A DNA stretch of 29,395 nt, from NCBI GenBank assembly GCA_027317645.1, contig DAHVQS010000018.1, forward strand, positions 1 through 29,395, given 5' to 3'. Under the pieces are notes generated by a model that was not told the origin of the DNA, did no database searches, and saw only the letters and a program-made list of their open reading frames with translations. This document shows positions 8,007 through 16,227 of this stretch, piece after piece; the stretch's first letter is position 1; each line of letters starts with the position of its first letter. Origin of the DNA: Paenalcaligenes sp021793095 (GTDB taxonomy: Bacteria; Pseudomonadota; Gammaproteobacteria; Burkholderiales; Burkholderiaceae_B). Made by a program: the position numbers and the translations under genes.

Positions 8007-8030
8007 GTAAAAGGCTAAGAAACCTTTACT
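8006..8030. terminator. Bidirectional hairpin between ubiM and glmS
   Basis: AGTAAAAGG (8006-8014) and CCTTTACT (8023-8030) pair with one bulged A around an 8-nt loop. The stem covers the last base of the ubiM stop and the glmS stop codon. The genes converge with only 19 bp between them, so this is the likely shared terminator. The A/T base of the stem can serve as a short U-run either way. Confidence 0.5.
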
Positions 8031-9858
8031 CCACAGTCACACTTTTTGCCAAATTACGCGGCTTATCTACATCCGTGCCGCGCGCAAGCGCAGTATGATA
8101 GGCCAGTAATTGCAAAGGCACCACATGCAAAATAGGGGACAGCTCGGCGTAGTGCTTGGACATTTGTATGACATGCACCTGATCGCTGGGGCTGATCTGA
8201 GTCTCTGCATCCGCAAATACATACAGCTCACCGCCACGGGCGCGTACCTCTTCTATATTGGCTTTGAGCTTTTCTAATAGCTCATCATTGGGGGCGACCG
8301 TCACCACCGGCATGGCCTCTGTGACCAACGCCAAGGGGCCGTGCTTGAGCTCACCGGCGGGATACCCCTCGGCATGGATATAACTAATTTCTTTGAGTTT
8401 AAGTGCACCCTCTAAGGCGATGGGATAATGCAACCCACGCCCTAAAAATAGGGCATGCTCTTTACCTGCAAAATGATTAGCCCAGGCAATGATTTGGGGC
8501 TCTAGCGCCAAGACCGCACCCAAGGCCACGGGCAAGTGGCGTAACCGTTGCAAATGCTCAGCCAAGGCGGCCTCATCCAGCCGGCCCTTTAAATCCGCCA
8601 ATACCAGCGTTAACAAAAACAATGCGGTCAATTGTGTGGTAAAGGCCTTGGTCGAGGCCACACCGATCTCAACGCCAGCTTTGGTGATAAAGGCCAGTGC
8701 GCACTCCTTCACTAGGGCACTGCTGGCCACATTACAAATCGCCAACGTATGGTGCATGCCCAGACTTTGAGCATGCTTTAGCGCCGCCAGCGTATCGGCG
8801 GTTTCCCCTGATTGGGAAATCACAATCACCAAGGTGCGCGGATCGGGCACGCTATGGCGATAACGGTACTCACTGGCAATCTCCACTGCCGTTGGCAACC
8901 CAGCCATCCCCTCGAGCCAATATTTGGCTGTCATCCCAGCATAAAAACTGGTCCCGCAGGCCAGGATTAACACCCTATCGATGGCCGCAAACACTGACGC
9001 CGCCCCCGCCCCAAAAAGCTCGGGCGCGATCACATCTAAATCCTGCAAGGTATCCGCCACTGCCCGAGGCTGCTCAAAGATCTCTTTTTGCATGTAATGA
9101 CGATAGGGACCCAACTCAGCCTCGACCACCGCTTGAGGCATCGGCTGCACCTCACGGTGCTGTACGGCACCATACCGATCACTGAAGACAACACCTTCGG
9201 CTTGCAAAGCCACCACATCCCCATCCTGCAGGTAAACCAACTGCTCGGCTTGGCCGGCTATTGCCAACGCATCAGAGGCCAAAAAATAACCCTGCGCGCC
9301 AATCGCCATCACCAGTGGCGAACCCTCGCGCGCACCAATCAATCGACCCGGCTCTTGGTCGCACAACACCGCCAAGGCATACGCCCCCTGCAGGCGTTGG
9401 CAGGCCGCCTGCACCGCCGCTAAGATATCCCCTTCATACAGGGAATGGATTAAATGGGCCACCGCCTCAGTATCGGTCTGGCTTTCAAAGACATAGCCCT
9501 GCGCCACCAACTCGGCCCGTAACGCTTCGTAGTTTTCAATAATGCCGTTATGCACCAAAGCGATTTCTCGACCCTGCCCGGCTGAGCAATGGGGGTGTGC
9601 ATTCATGGTCGCCGGCGCCCCGTGCGTGGCCCAACGCGTATGCGCAATCCCAGCAGCACCACTCACATCAGCCTGAGCCACCGCTAAGGCCAACTGCGCC
9701 ACGCGCTCAGTACTGCGTAAACGCTGCAACCGCCCATCTTTAAAAACCGCCACACCACAAGAGTCATAGCCCCGATACTCTAATCGGCCCAGCCCCTCGA
9801 GCAAGATGGGCACACAATTCCCCCCATCCAAACGAATGGCACCAACAATTCCGCACAT
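8026..9858 (-). CDS. glmS: Glutamine-fructose-6-phosphate aminotransferase (isomerizing)
   Basis: GlmS converts fructose 6-phosphate and glutamine to glucosamine 6-phosphate, the first committed step to UDP-GlcNAc for peptidoglycan and LPS. The 610-residue product is nearly the same length as E. coli GlmS. It begins MCGIVGAIRL with the nucleophile Cys2 of the glutaminase domain, and has GYDSCGVAV and THGAPATMNAHPH. Two SIS domains follow, with CGTSFYAG, SQSGETADT and AEGYPAGELKHGPLAL. It ends in PRNLAKSVTVE, the conserved tail. AAGGAAAAGGG just upstream is a good ribosome site. It is the last gene of a tight minus-strand run beginning with glmU. No GlmS ribozyme or riboswitch is visible. Confidence 0.98.
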   Translation of the reverse strand: MCGIVGAIRLDGGNCVPILLEGLGRLEYRGYDSCGVAVFKDGRLQRLRSTERVAQLALAVAQADVSGAAGIAHTRWATHGAPATMNAHPHCSAGQGREIALVHNGIIENYEALRAELVAQGYVFESQTDTEAVAHLIHSLYEGDILAAVQAACQRLQGAYALAVLCDQEPGRLIGAREGSPLVMAIGAQGYFLASDALAIAGQAEQLVYLQDGDVVALQAEGVVFSDRYGAVQHREVQPMPQAVVEAELGPYRHYMQKEIFEQPRAVADTLQDLDVIAPELFGAGAASVFAAIDRVLILACGTSFYAGMTAKYWLEGMAGLPTAVEIASEYRYRHSVPDPRTLVIVISQSGETADTLAALKHAQSLGMHHTLAICNVASSALVKECALAFITKAGVEIGVASTKAFTTQLTALFLLTLVLADLKGRLDEAALAEHLQRLRHLPVALGAVLALEPQIIAWANHFAGKEHALFLGRGLHYPIALEGALKLKEISYIHAEGYPAGELKHGPLALVTEAMPVVTVAPNDELLEKLKANIEEVRARGGELYVFADAETQISPSDQVHVIQMSKHYAELSPILHVVPLQLLAYHTALARGTDVDKPRNLAKSVTVE

Positions 9859-9870
9859 GCCCTTTTCCTT

Positions 9871-10941
9871 TTAACTCACATGCTGAGTGTAAAACTGCTC
9901 ATAACGATCCAACATCTGTTCTACCCCATGCTCCTCACGTACCCAGCGATAAGCCGCTTGGACCTTTTCCTGAGTACGCTCGGGGTCGGTGAGCACCGCT
10001 TCGCAAGCATCGGCAATGGCCTGAGCATCACCGACAGGGCACAACCAACCGCGCTCGGCGCTCACAATGTCAGGAATCCCTCCAGCATCGGTGGCCACTG
10101 CCGGGACCTCATACAGAAATGCATCTAATAAACTGCTGCCCAGCGCCTCCATGCGGGAGCTCAACACAAACACATCAAAAAGGCGGTACGCATCCTCGAT
10201 ATGGGGATTAAAACCCATGAACCGATACACCGACTCTAGCCCTAATTCTTTGACCAACTGACGTGCCGCATCCGCTTGATCCCCTTCTGCCCCAAAGTGC
10301 AAAAAGACAAAATTGGGATAATTTTGCTGTAACTGATGAATGGCTCTGATCAGGGTCAAAGGATCTTTTTCCCGTGTTAAGGCCGCGCACGTCCCTAGCA
10401 CCCGCGCCCCTTCTGGTAATTGAGCACGTATGGGCTGCATACGTTGCAGATTGGCAGCCACATAATCAATGGCTGAGGGGATCACCACGGGGTCAAAGCC
10501 CAGGCTGCGCGGCGCCTGAGCGGCGGCCGCACTGATCGCAGCAAAAGCCTGTATTTGCCGCCATTTACGGCGTGTTTTCCAGCGTTGCAACCATTGGATT
10601 CGATGAGAGCGATACAAAGAAAAAGCAGTCCGCCGTGTAAAAGCGATGACCCCCTGTATGAATGGCCGCATCAGGCTCAACAAGGTCAAAGTGTTGGCCG
10701 TTTGCGCATGCCAGACATCAAAATACTTTCTATAACGAAACAGACAATACAGCAGATGTAAACGATTGCGCGCGGCAATGATGCGCACCTTGCCGGTATC
10801 CAAGCGATGACTCAAAGGTTCACCCGCGCGCACCACCACGGACACCTGATGGCCGCGCTCGGCCATGCCGTGCGCCATGAGCAGGGTCTGACGCTCGCCC
10901 CCGCGCCACCCTTTTTCAAAGTTGAGGTATGCGATACGCAT
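9871..10941 (-). CDS. Glycosyltransferase family 4-like (GT-B)
   Basis: This 356-residue GT-B glycosyltransferase probably acts in LPS core, capsule or another cell-surface glycan. The N-terminal GWRGGERQTLLMAHGMAERGHQV is the acceptor-domain glycine-rich loop. The C-terminal domain has LTREKDPLTLIRAI and the donor-binding SRMEALGSSLLDAFLYEVPAVATDAGGIPDIV. In the latter the usual E-x7-E reads E-x7-D, a conservative change. GGGATG lies about 9 nt before ATG 10941. It sits 12 bp upstream of glmS and 12 bp downstream of an exporter gene in one apparent operon with glmU, so UDP-GlcNAc or a derived sugar is a plausible donor. The acceptor is unknown. Confidence 0.9.
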   Translation of the reverse strand: MRIAYLNFEKGWRGGERQTLLMAHGMAERGHQVSVVVRAGEPLSHRLDTGKVRIIAARNRLHLLYCLFRYRKYFDVWHAQTANTLTLLSLMRPFIQGVIAFTRRTAFSLYRSHRIQWLQRWKTRRKWRQIQAFAAISAAAAQAPRSLGFDPVVIPSAIDYVAANLQRMQPIRAQLPEGARVLGTCAALTREKDPLTLIRAIHQLQQNYPNFVFLHFGAEGDQADAARQLVKELGLESVYRFMGFNPHIEDAYRLFDVFVLSSRMEALGSSLLDAFLYEVPAVATDAGGIPDIVSAERGWLCPVGDAQAIADACEAVLTDPERTQEKVQAAYRWVREEHGVEQMLDRYEQFYTQHVS

Positions 10942-10953
10942 GAAAACATCCCA

Positions 10954-12636
10954 CTAAACAAGTATGGGGTCAGAGGCAGGATTGAGATGGCGCATGACAT
11001 TAACCACCACAGAGCCCAAAGCACAAATCACTGAGACATAAATGCCCAGCATGGGCCCCCACTCACCCCCGAGGGTAAAGACAATAGCCACCAGCGCGGT
11101 GCCAAAACTCTGGCCATACACACGGGTAGTGGCCTGCATGCCGCCTGCTGCAGCAGCGCGGTGCCGTGGCACCCCTGCCAATAACGCTCTATTGTTAGGT
11201 GTTTGGAACAGCCCAAAACCGGCACCTGCCGTGATCATTGAGGCCAGCACCCAGCCAAAATGACTAGAGGCATCGAGAAACGTCAGCCAGCTCATCCCGA
11301 TGGCCATCCCTGCGCCCCCCACAATACATATTTTAGCAATGGAGATGCGCCCCGATAAATATCCAGACAGAGGTGCCATCAGCCCTACACCGAGGGACCA
11401 CGCCCCTAAATAAAGCCCCAACTCACTGTAGCTCAGCCCCATCACCCGCTGAAAATAAAACGGCATGGAAACCAATCCAGCCATTTGTGAAGCAAAAGAA
11501 AAAGCTGAGGCCGCCACCGCATAAGCCACCGGGGTAATGCGGAGTAAATCAACGGGCACCAACGGTGCCACCTGGCGTTTAGAGCGGCGCAACAACACCC
11601 GCGCGCTCAAGCCCGCGGCAATAAAACATACAACAGAAACCCACCAACGAGAGGCGATTAAATCTAGACCTAAAATAGATAAGCCAAAGGCAGGCGCCAC
11701 CAGTATCCCCGCCCACCAATCAAAGGGGCGCGTACTGCGCGTCCCAGTGGGTAAAAAACGTGCCCCCAGTACCAACACAGCAGACACGGGCACAGTAATC
11801 CAAAAGATCCAACGCCAATTACCCAACTCAAGAATAAAGGCACCAATGGAAGGTGCCAACACTGCCGTCATGGAGACCGTCATGGCATTAAGGCTCAAGC
11901 CAATACCTAACAATCGCAATGGATAAATATTGCGTACCAGCCCACCAAACAAACACATCAACATGGACGAGCCCAACCCTTGGGCAATCCGCGCCCCCAG
12001 CAACATCGGGAAATCTACTGCCATAGAAGCGCCCAACGACGCCAACATAAATAAAAAGGCACCCACTGCAAACATACGGCCCAACCCCACACGCTCGGCC
12101 ATCGCCGACAAGGGCAACAAAGTCACCACAATGGTCAGGCTATAAGCGATGGTGATCCAGACCACCAAAGCGGGATTGATATGCAGCTCTTGTGCAATGG
12201 TCGGCAGAGCCACATTAGACATGCTGGCATCTAAAACCGACGCAATAATGGCCATCAAAAGGACAGCCGCCGCAGGAATCATGCGTGCGCGGGGCAGGCC
12301 ATCTAGCTCATCACCAGGATCTTTGGTTGATTTCTTAGGCGCCGACTCGGCGCTTGAGGAGGAAGTGGTTGCGCTTTGGGTTGCGCTTTGGGTTGTGGTT
12401 TGGGTTGCGGTTTGACTTGATTGAGTCGTAGATGCGGCCGCGGCGCTTTGTTCAGATGAGCGCCGCACCGCCTCATCGCTGCCTGCAGCAGCTGGGGACA
12501 CCTGTGCTAAGTCACGCTCTAAATCAGGCGCCCTAGATATCACAGGATCAATAGACTCGGCCCATGGTTTTGAAGCCGATGAGGATGTGTTTTCTGTACT
12601 TTTTGATTGACGATGCGTTACTGTATTTTTACTCAC
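10954..12636 (-). CDS. DHA2-like MFS transporter with long low-complexity N-terminal extension
   Basis: This is a 560-residue major facilitator protein with about 14 hydrophobic segments, typical of the drug:H+ antiporter-2 group. Motif LDASMSNVALPTIAQEL lies at the first helix, and GARIAQGLGSSMLM and GNWRWIFWITVPV at later helices. The transporter core starts near residue 117 (MIPAAAVLLMAII). Residues 1-115 are hydrophilic and rich in Ser, Thr, Gln and Ala, with repeated QSAT-type units encoded by 12-bp DNA repeats. The start used is GTG 12636, 11 bp after glmU. The Met at about residue 117 would give a normal family length but has no ribosome site. The substrate is unknown. Confidence 0.85.
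   Translation of the reverse strand: MSKNTVTHRQSKSTENTSSSASKPWAESIDPVISRAPDLERDLAQVSPAAAGSDEAVRRSSEQSAAAASTTQSSQTATQTTTQSATQSATTSSSSAESAPKKSTKDPGDELDGLPRARMIPAAAVLLMAIIASVLDASMSNVALPTIAQELHINPALVVWITIAYSLTIVVTLLPLSAMAERVGLGRMFAVGAFLFMLASLGASMAVDFPMLLGARIAQGLGSSMLMCLFGGLVRNIYPLRLLGIGLSLNAMTVSMTAVLAPSIGAFILELGNWRWIFWITVPVSAVLVLGARFLPTGTRSTRPFDWWAGILVAPAFGLSILGLDLIASRWWVSVVCFIAAGLSARVLLRRSKRQVAPLVPVDLLRITPVAYAVAASAFSFASQMAGLVSMPFYFQRVMGLSYSELGLYLGAWSLGVGLMAPLSGYLSGRISIAKICIVGGAGMAIGMSWLTFLDASSHFGWVLASMITAGAGFGLFQTPNNRALLAGVPRHRAAAAGGMQATTRVYGQSFGTALVAIVFTLGGEWGPMLGIYVSVICALGSVVVNVMRHLNPASDPILV
12369..12416. repeat. 12-bp tandem repeat, four units, inside MFS gene
   Basis: Units start at 12369, 12381, 12393 and 12405. 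The first two (TTGCGCTTTGGG) are identical; the third is TTGTGGTTTGGG and the fourth TTGCGGTTTGAC. In the gene they encode QTAT-QTTT-QSAT-QSAT. Unit length is a multiple of three, so copy-number change would keep the frame. Confidence 0.85.
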
Positions 12637-12647
12637 TAGATATTTCG

Positions 12648-14027
12648 TTATCCATTACTTTTTTTAGTGGGGCGCTTCCATTGTGTATATGTTTTTTGCT
12701 CGGCCCGCGATAACGTCAGCGCATTAGCAGGGGCATCGCGAGTTAAAGTGGTCCCCGCACCGATGGTCGCCCCAGCGCCAACAGTGACCGGTGCCACCAA
12801 CTGCGAATCAGAACCAATAAAAGCGTCATCCTCAATCACGGTGAGGTGCTTATTAGCCCCATCGTAATTACAAGTAATGGTCCCCGCGCCGATATTGACA
12901 CGTTGACCTATTTGAGCATCGCCCAAATAACTCAAATGACTGGCCTGAGCCTGTTGTTCCATACGGGTATTTTTAATTTCAACAAAGTTTCCAATCCGCA
13001 CCTCAGACCCTAACTGAGTCCCCGGACGTAAACGAGCAAATGGCCCGACTTGACTGTGATCCTGAAGCAGCGCCCCATCAATATGAGTAAAGGGATGAAT
13101 CACCGCACCTGCCTCGATGGTTGCATTGCGAATATAAGTATGTGGGCCCACCTGCACCCCATCGCCTAAATGCACCTCACCCTCAAACACACAGCCGACA
13201 TCAATAAAGACATCCTGCCCGCAGTGCAGCTGACCACGCAAATCAAAGCGCTCAGGATCCGCCATGCTCACCCCGCTTTCTAACAAAGCCTGCGCCTGCG
13301 CTCGTTGCCAAGCACGCTCGCATTGAGCCTGCTGCACACGACTATTCACCCCGAGGGTCTCCCAGGGGTGCTCGGGATGCGCCGCATAAATAGGCACCCC
13401 ATCAGCCCGTGCAAAACCCACAATATCAGTCAAATAATACTCTTTTTGGGCATTGTCATTACTCAGCCGTGCTAGCCACGATTTGAGCTCAGCCGTCGGC
13501 GCCACCAAAATACCTGTATTGACCTCATTAATGGCTAACTGCTCGGCAGAGGCATCCTTGTGCTCAACAATGGCCTCGATCTGACCTTGGGCATCACGCA
13601 CAATACGACCATAACCGGTGGGGTCTGTTAATAACTCGGTTAAAATAGCCATCCCCTGCTCACTGGCCTCGAGTAACGCCTGCATCGTCCCTGACTGCAC
13701 CAAAGGCACATCACCATAGAGCACCAATGTTTTAGCCCGCGTCGAATCACCATCCAGCAACTCAGGCACCGCCTGTTGGACCGCATGGCCCGTACCCTCT
13801 TGGGGCTCTTGGAGCACAAAATGCAAATCAGATTGATCAGCAAAACGGCTTTGCACCCGTTCGGCATCATGCCCCACCACCACAATAATACGTGCGGGAT
13901 TCAATGCCCGTGCGGCCTCAATCACATGCGCCAACATGGACTGACCACCAATGGTATGTAACACCTTGGGGAGCGCGGAATTCATCCGTGTCCCTTTGCC
14001 TGCTGCCAAAACAACTACATTAAGCAT
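12648..14027 (-). CDS. glmU: Bifunctional UDP-GlcNAc pyrophosphorylase / glucosamine-1-P acetyltransferase
   Basis: GlmU acetylates glucosamine 1-phosphate and then couples it to UTP, giving UDP-GlcNAc. The 459-residue product is close to the 456 of E. coli. The N-terminal uridylyltransferase domain starts LNVVVLAAGKGTRMNSALPK and continues with YGDVPLVQ and EVNTGI. From about residue 250 a left-handed beta-helix of hexapeptide repeats follows, with RLRPGTQLG, NFVEIKNT and SYLGDAQIG, then NIGAGTITCNYDG. I chose ATG 14027, which matches the family start; an in-frame GTG at 14081 would add 18 unrelated residues. GGGGT lies upstream at a rather long spacing. It is the first gene of the glmU-MFS-GT-glmS run. 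Confidence 0.97.
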   Translation of the reverse strand: MLNVVVLAAGKGTRMNSALPKVLHTIGGQSMLAHVIEAARALNPARIIVVVGHDAERVQSRFADQSDLHFVLQEPQEGTGHAVQQAVPELLDGDSTRAKTLVLYGDVPLVQSGTMQALLEASEQGMAILTELLTDPTGYGRIVRDAQGQIEAIVEHKDASAEQLAINEVNTGILVAPTAELKSWLARLSNDNAQKEYYLTDIVGFARADGVPIYAAHPEHPWETLGVNSRVQQAQCERAWQRAQAQALLESGVSMADPERFDLRGQLHCGQDVFIDVGCVFEGEVHLGDGVQVGPHTYIRNATIEAGAVIHPFTHIDGALLQDHSQVGPFARLRPGTQLGSEVRIGNFVEIKNTRMEQQAQASHLSYLGDAQIGQRVNIGAGTITCNYDGANKHLTVIEDDAFIGSDSQLVAPVTVGAGATIGAGTTLTRDAPANALTLSRAEQKTYTQWKRPTKKSNG

Positions 14028-14123
14028 AAAAAAATTACCCCATGGGCATGATTCAAACGATTTGCCCGTTAATTCGATCACATTTTAGCAGTATTTTGAA
14101 CCGCTGCTGACCCCGGCCCAGCA

Positions 14124-14987
14124 TCAAGAGCTTTTTTTAGCTGCTTGAGACGTGGATTTCTTGGTCGCTTTTTTACTGCTCTTAGTTTTTTTACCCGCCG
14201 CTTTACGGGCAGAACTCTTTGCGCTGGCTTTTTTAGCTGTTTTTTTGCCTGCACTCTTTGCCGCTGTTTTTGACGCAGCGCCCTCTGCCTTGGCGGCGGG
14301 CTTTTTGCCTAATGTACTGTCACCAGAAGCTCGAGGGCTGTGTTCTGCATGAAACTGCTCTGCCGCACTTTGCGCCGCCTGAGTAGAAGACTGCGTCGTT
14401 TGCACCAACGTCTGGAATTGTTGTTGCATCAAATCCCACCAAGCCTGCCCCGCCTGCATGATGGCCTGGTCATCCAGCCCCGTAAACGCCTCATGCCCAA
14501 CGCTCTCCGAGCCCTCATCTGTATCCGCAGACGAAGTAGCCCCCTCTGCAGACGCCGCAGAGGCATCCTGAGCTGCCGCAGGATCCGCCTCATCAGATTG
14601 AACTGATGCCTCTGATGAAGTACTGGAATCTGACTGAGCCGATGCTCGGTCATCATCGTCAGCAGACGATGCCGCCGTCCCCATCGCCCCGCTGGGCCAT
14701 TGCATTTGAGTAAACGCCTGAAAAGCGCTCAGGGTCGATCGCTGAATCTCTAATGCCTGAATGGTATTACGCAGCATGGATAAATTGAGGGACAACCAAT
14801 TTTCAACCGCCTGCAGCTCGGTAATACGCTTTTCCAGCTCTTCAGTAGACTGCATCTGCAAAGGCGTCATCGACGCCAAAGGATTATTGGGCATACTGGC
14901 CCAAGCCTGCCGTAACGACTCCATACTGCTTAGCAAAGGGTTATTGTCGGTACCGATATTAAAATGTTGAAAAGGGTTTTGCGGCAT
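14124..14987 (-). CDS. phaM: PhaM-like polyhydroxyalkanoate granule regulator
   Basis: PhaM in Ralstonia eutropha binds PHB granules, activates the PhaC synthase and tethers granules to DNA. The 287-residue product has three parts. Residues 15-95 are the conserved PhaM/phasin-like helical region (LASMTPLQMQSTEELEKRI, ELQAVENWLSLNLSMLRNTI). Residues about 103-168 are an acidic Asp/Glu/Ser/Ala linker. Residues 173-215 form another Gln-rich helix, and residues 228-287 are a Lys/Ala/Ser-rich tail like histone H1, suited to DNA binding. AGGAGGTGAC immediately before ATG 14987 is a near-ideal ribosome site. No other pha gene is in the window. Sequence bias in the tail makes distant homology weak, but the N-terminal domain is characteristic. 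Confidence 0.85.
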   Translation of the reverse strand: MPQNPFQHFNIGTDNNPLLSSMESLRQAWASMPNNPLASMTPLQMQSTEELEKRITELQAVENWLSLNLSMLRNTIQALEIQRSTLSAFQAFTQMQWPSGAMGTAASSADDDDRASAQSDSSTSSEASVQSDEADPAAAQDASAASAEGATSSADTDEGSESVGHEAFTGLDDQAIMQAGQAWWDLMQQQFQTLVQTTQSSTQAAQSAAEQFHAEHSPRASGDSTLGKKPAAKAEGAASKTAAKSAGKKTAKKASAKSSARKAAGKKTKSSKKATKKSTSQAAKKSS

Positions 14988-15009
14988 GTCACCTCCTGAT
15001 TAAATGTAT

Positions 15010-15027
15010 AAAAGCGCCATCAGGCGC
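15010..15027 (-). terminator. Intrinsic terminator after the DUF4743-Nudix gene
   Basis: On the minus strand GCGCC and GGCGC (15014-15018 and 15023-15027) form a 5-bp hairpin with a 4-nt loop, followed by TTTT. It lies between the Nudix stop and the phaM ribosome site. The stem is short, so it may be only partly effective. Confidence 0.55.
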
Positions 15028-15062
15028 ACACCGAGCGCAGGCACATGAGGTGGCACAACAAA

Positions 15063-15899
15063 CTAAGCAGCCTGAGTACGGGACGCAAAACGCGCACGAA
15101 TACTATCGATAATAATCAGCTGCGACTCAAGCGTAAACTCACCCGCCTGAGCCATCTCCCACCACTCAGGAACAGACACCAAGCGAATATCGCTCACCTC
15201 ACCATCCTGATTGACCGGCTGCGTATCATCGGCCAACTGGCAATTGCTCACCACCACATTTTCCACCAAATACCCCTCAGGCAAACGACGATGCATTCGC
15301 AGCAAAGTACGCACAGGCCCACGATCGTGCACCTGCTCAGCAGTCAACCCCGCCTCTTCCTGAGTCTCGCGCAGCAAAGTAGTCTCTAAATCCTCGCCTG
15401 CAGCGGCCAACCCCCCAACCAGCGTATCCCAAAAATTAGGATCACTGTTCTTATGAGGAGCACGCTTGGCAATCCAGAGCTGATCATCCGCCCCCCAAGC
15501 ATTTAAATGTACCGCCTGAGTCAAAAAACCCAGCGGCCGCATCACCCCGCGCTCAATAGCACCCACTACCTGGCCCTCGCCAATCACCTCGAGTAACTCA
15601 TCGCGCCAAGACTTAACCAGCCCCTGCTCATTGAGCACCTGGGCAATATGCGCCAACAGATGATCCACGCGCGGGGAAGGCTCATCAGCCCAGGCAATAT
15701 GCACCGCCTCTTCAGTAATCTTGACCCCAGCGAGCTCAGCCAAACACTCTAAGGCGGCCGCACTCACCCAACCGCATAAGCGGCCACACACCGTCACAGG
15801 ACGACTACCATCAGGGGGAAACTCTTGGGTCTGCGCAATGAGCGCATCATAATGACGCTCAAACTGCGGCAATAAATTTTGAATTTGTGCTTTATCCAT
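15063..15899 (-). CDS. Nudix hydrolase with N-terminal DUF4743 domain
   Basis: The 278-residue product has an N-terminal DUF4743 region (about residues 10-115) and a C-terminal Nudix domain. The Nudix box reads G-LAAAG-E-x7-RE-TQ-EE-AGL, fully canonical, near residues 172-194. Relatives include yeast YJR142W and plant or fungal Nudix proteins reported to hydrolyse damaged forms of thiamine diphosphate, so a thiamine-metabolite repair role is the best family-based guess. The start is ATG 15899, with no strong ribosome site. It lies downstream of rpoH but is separated from it by 328 bp including an intrinsic terminator, so it has its own promoter. A hairpin with TTTT follows its stop. Confidence 0.88.
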   Translation of the reverse strand: MDKAQIQNLLPQFERHYDALIAQTQEFPPDGSRPVTVCGRLCGWVSAAALECLAELAGVKITEEAVHIAWADEPSPRVDHLLAHIAQVLNEQGLVKSWRDELLEVIGEGQVVGAIERGVMRPLGFLTQAVHLNAWGADDQLWIAKRAPHKNSDPNFWDTLVGGLAAAGEDLETTLLRETQEEAGLTAEQVHDRGPVRTLLRMHRRLPEGYLVENVVVSNCQLADDTQPVNQDGEVSDIRLVSVPEWWEMAQAGEFTLESQLIIIDSIRARFASRTQAA

Positions 15900-16028
15900 A
15901 ATGTTATTGTAAGCCAGATTACCGTAAAGAAACTTTGTAGAATGCGAGCAAATCTACACCCATTGTAACGGTTCCTGCCAAAGACTGAATACTGGACTTT
16001 TGTGTTGCTTGAAAAGCAGCCTATGAAC

Positions 16029-16111
16029 GAGCTGCCGTCCCGTCACCCTACGCTCCAATGGAACAGCAGGGCTCACTGGCTGACGGGCGAGTTGCTGCCC
16101 CGTCACCCTAC
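16029..16111. repeat. Pair of 23-bp direct repeats, 60-bp period
   Basis: Positions 16029-16051 and 16089-16111 match at 20 of 23 bases and share the core CCCGTCACCCTAC exactly. The starts are exactly 60 bp apart, pointing to a decayed duplication or a small repeat family member. Confidence 0.6.
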
Positions 16112-16127
16112 AGGCATCAATTTTCCT

Positions 16128-16152
16128 GATGTCTCGCTTCGCTCGAAACATC
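16128..16152. repeat. 25-bp palindromic intergenic repeat, copy 2
   Basis: This copy differs at one base from 4303-4327. Its palindrome is more complete: CTGATGT (16126-16132) and ACATCAG (16148-16154) pair perfectly, with an inner TCG/CGA pair. It sits 18 bp beyond the rpoH terminator. Confidence 0.6.
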
Positions 16153-16170
16153 AGCGAAACAGCGGCCAAT

Positions 16171-16204
16171 AAAAAGCCCCCAATGAGAGTCTCTCGATGG
16201 GGGC
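16171..16204 (-). terminator. Intrinsic terminator of rpoH
   Basis: On the minus strand GCCCCCA (16204-16198) pairs with TGGGGGC (16182-16176), an inner GAGAG/CTCTC stem extends the hairpin, and TTTTT follows at 16175-16171. This is a strong classic intrinsic terminator, starting 24 bp after the rpoH stop. Confidence 0.9.
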
Positions 16205-16227
16205 AATTGGGCGACATAATGCTGCGA

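Larger units (their letters stand above)
15900..16227. other. Intergenic region with direct repeats, palindromic repeat and terminator
   Basis: This 328-bp gap between the rpoH stop and the Nudix start holds the rpoH terminator (16171-16204), a 25-bp palindromic repeat (16128-16152), two 23-bp direct repeats 60 bp apart, and presumably the Nudix promoter. The open frames crossing it run antisense or into rpoH and look spurious. Confidence 0.6.

Noticed and set aside
7990..9870. GlmS ribozyme-riboswitch
   Set aside because: The glmS leader here is a 12-bp intergenic gap in an operon; there is no room for the ribozyme, which is found mainly in Firmicutes.
14028..14081. Longer glmU start at GTG 14081
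   Set aside because: The added residues precede the conserved LNVVVLAAGKGTR start and are not part of the family.
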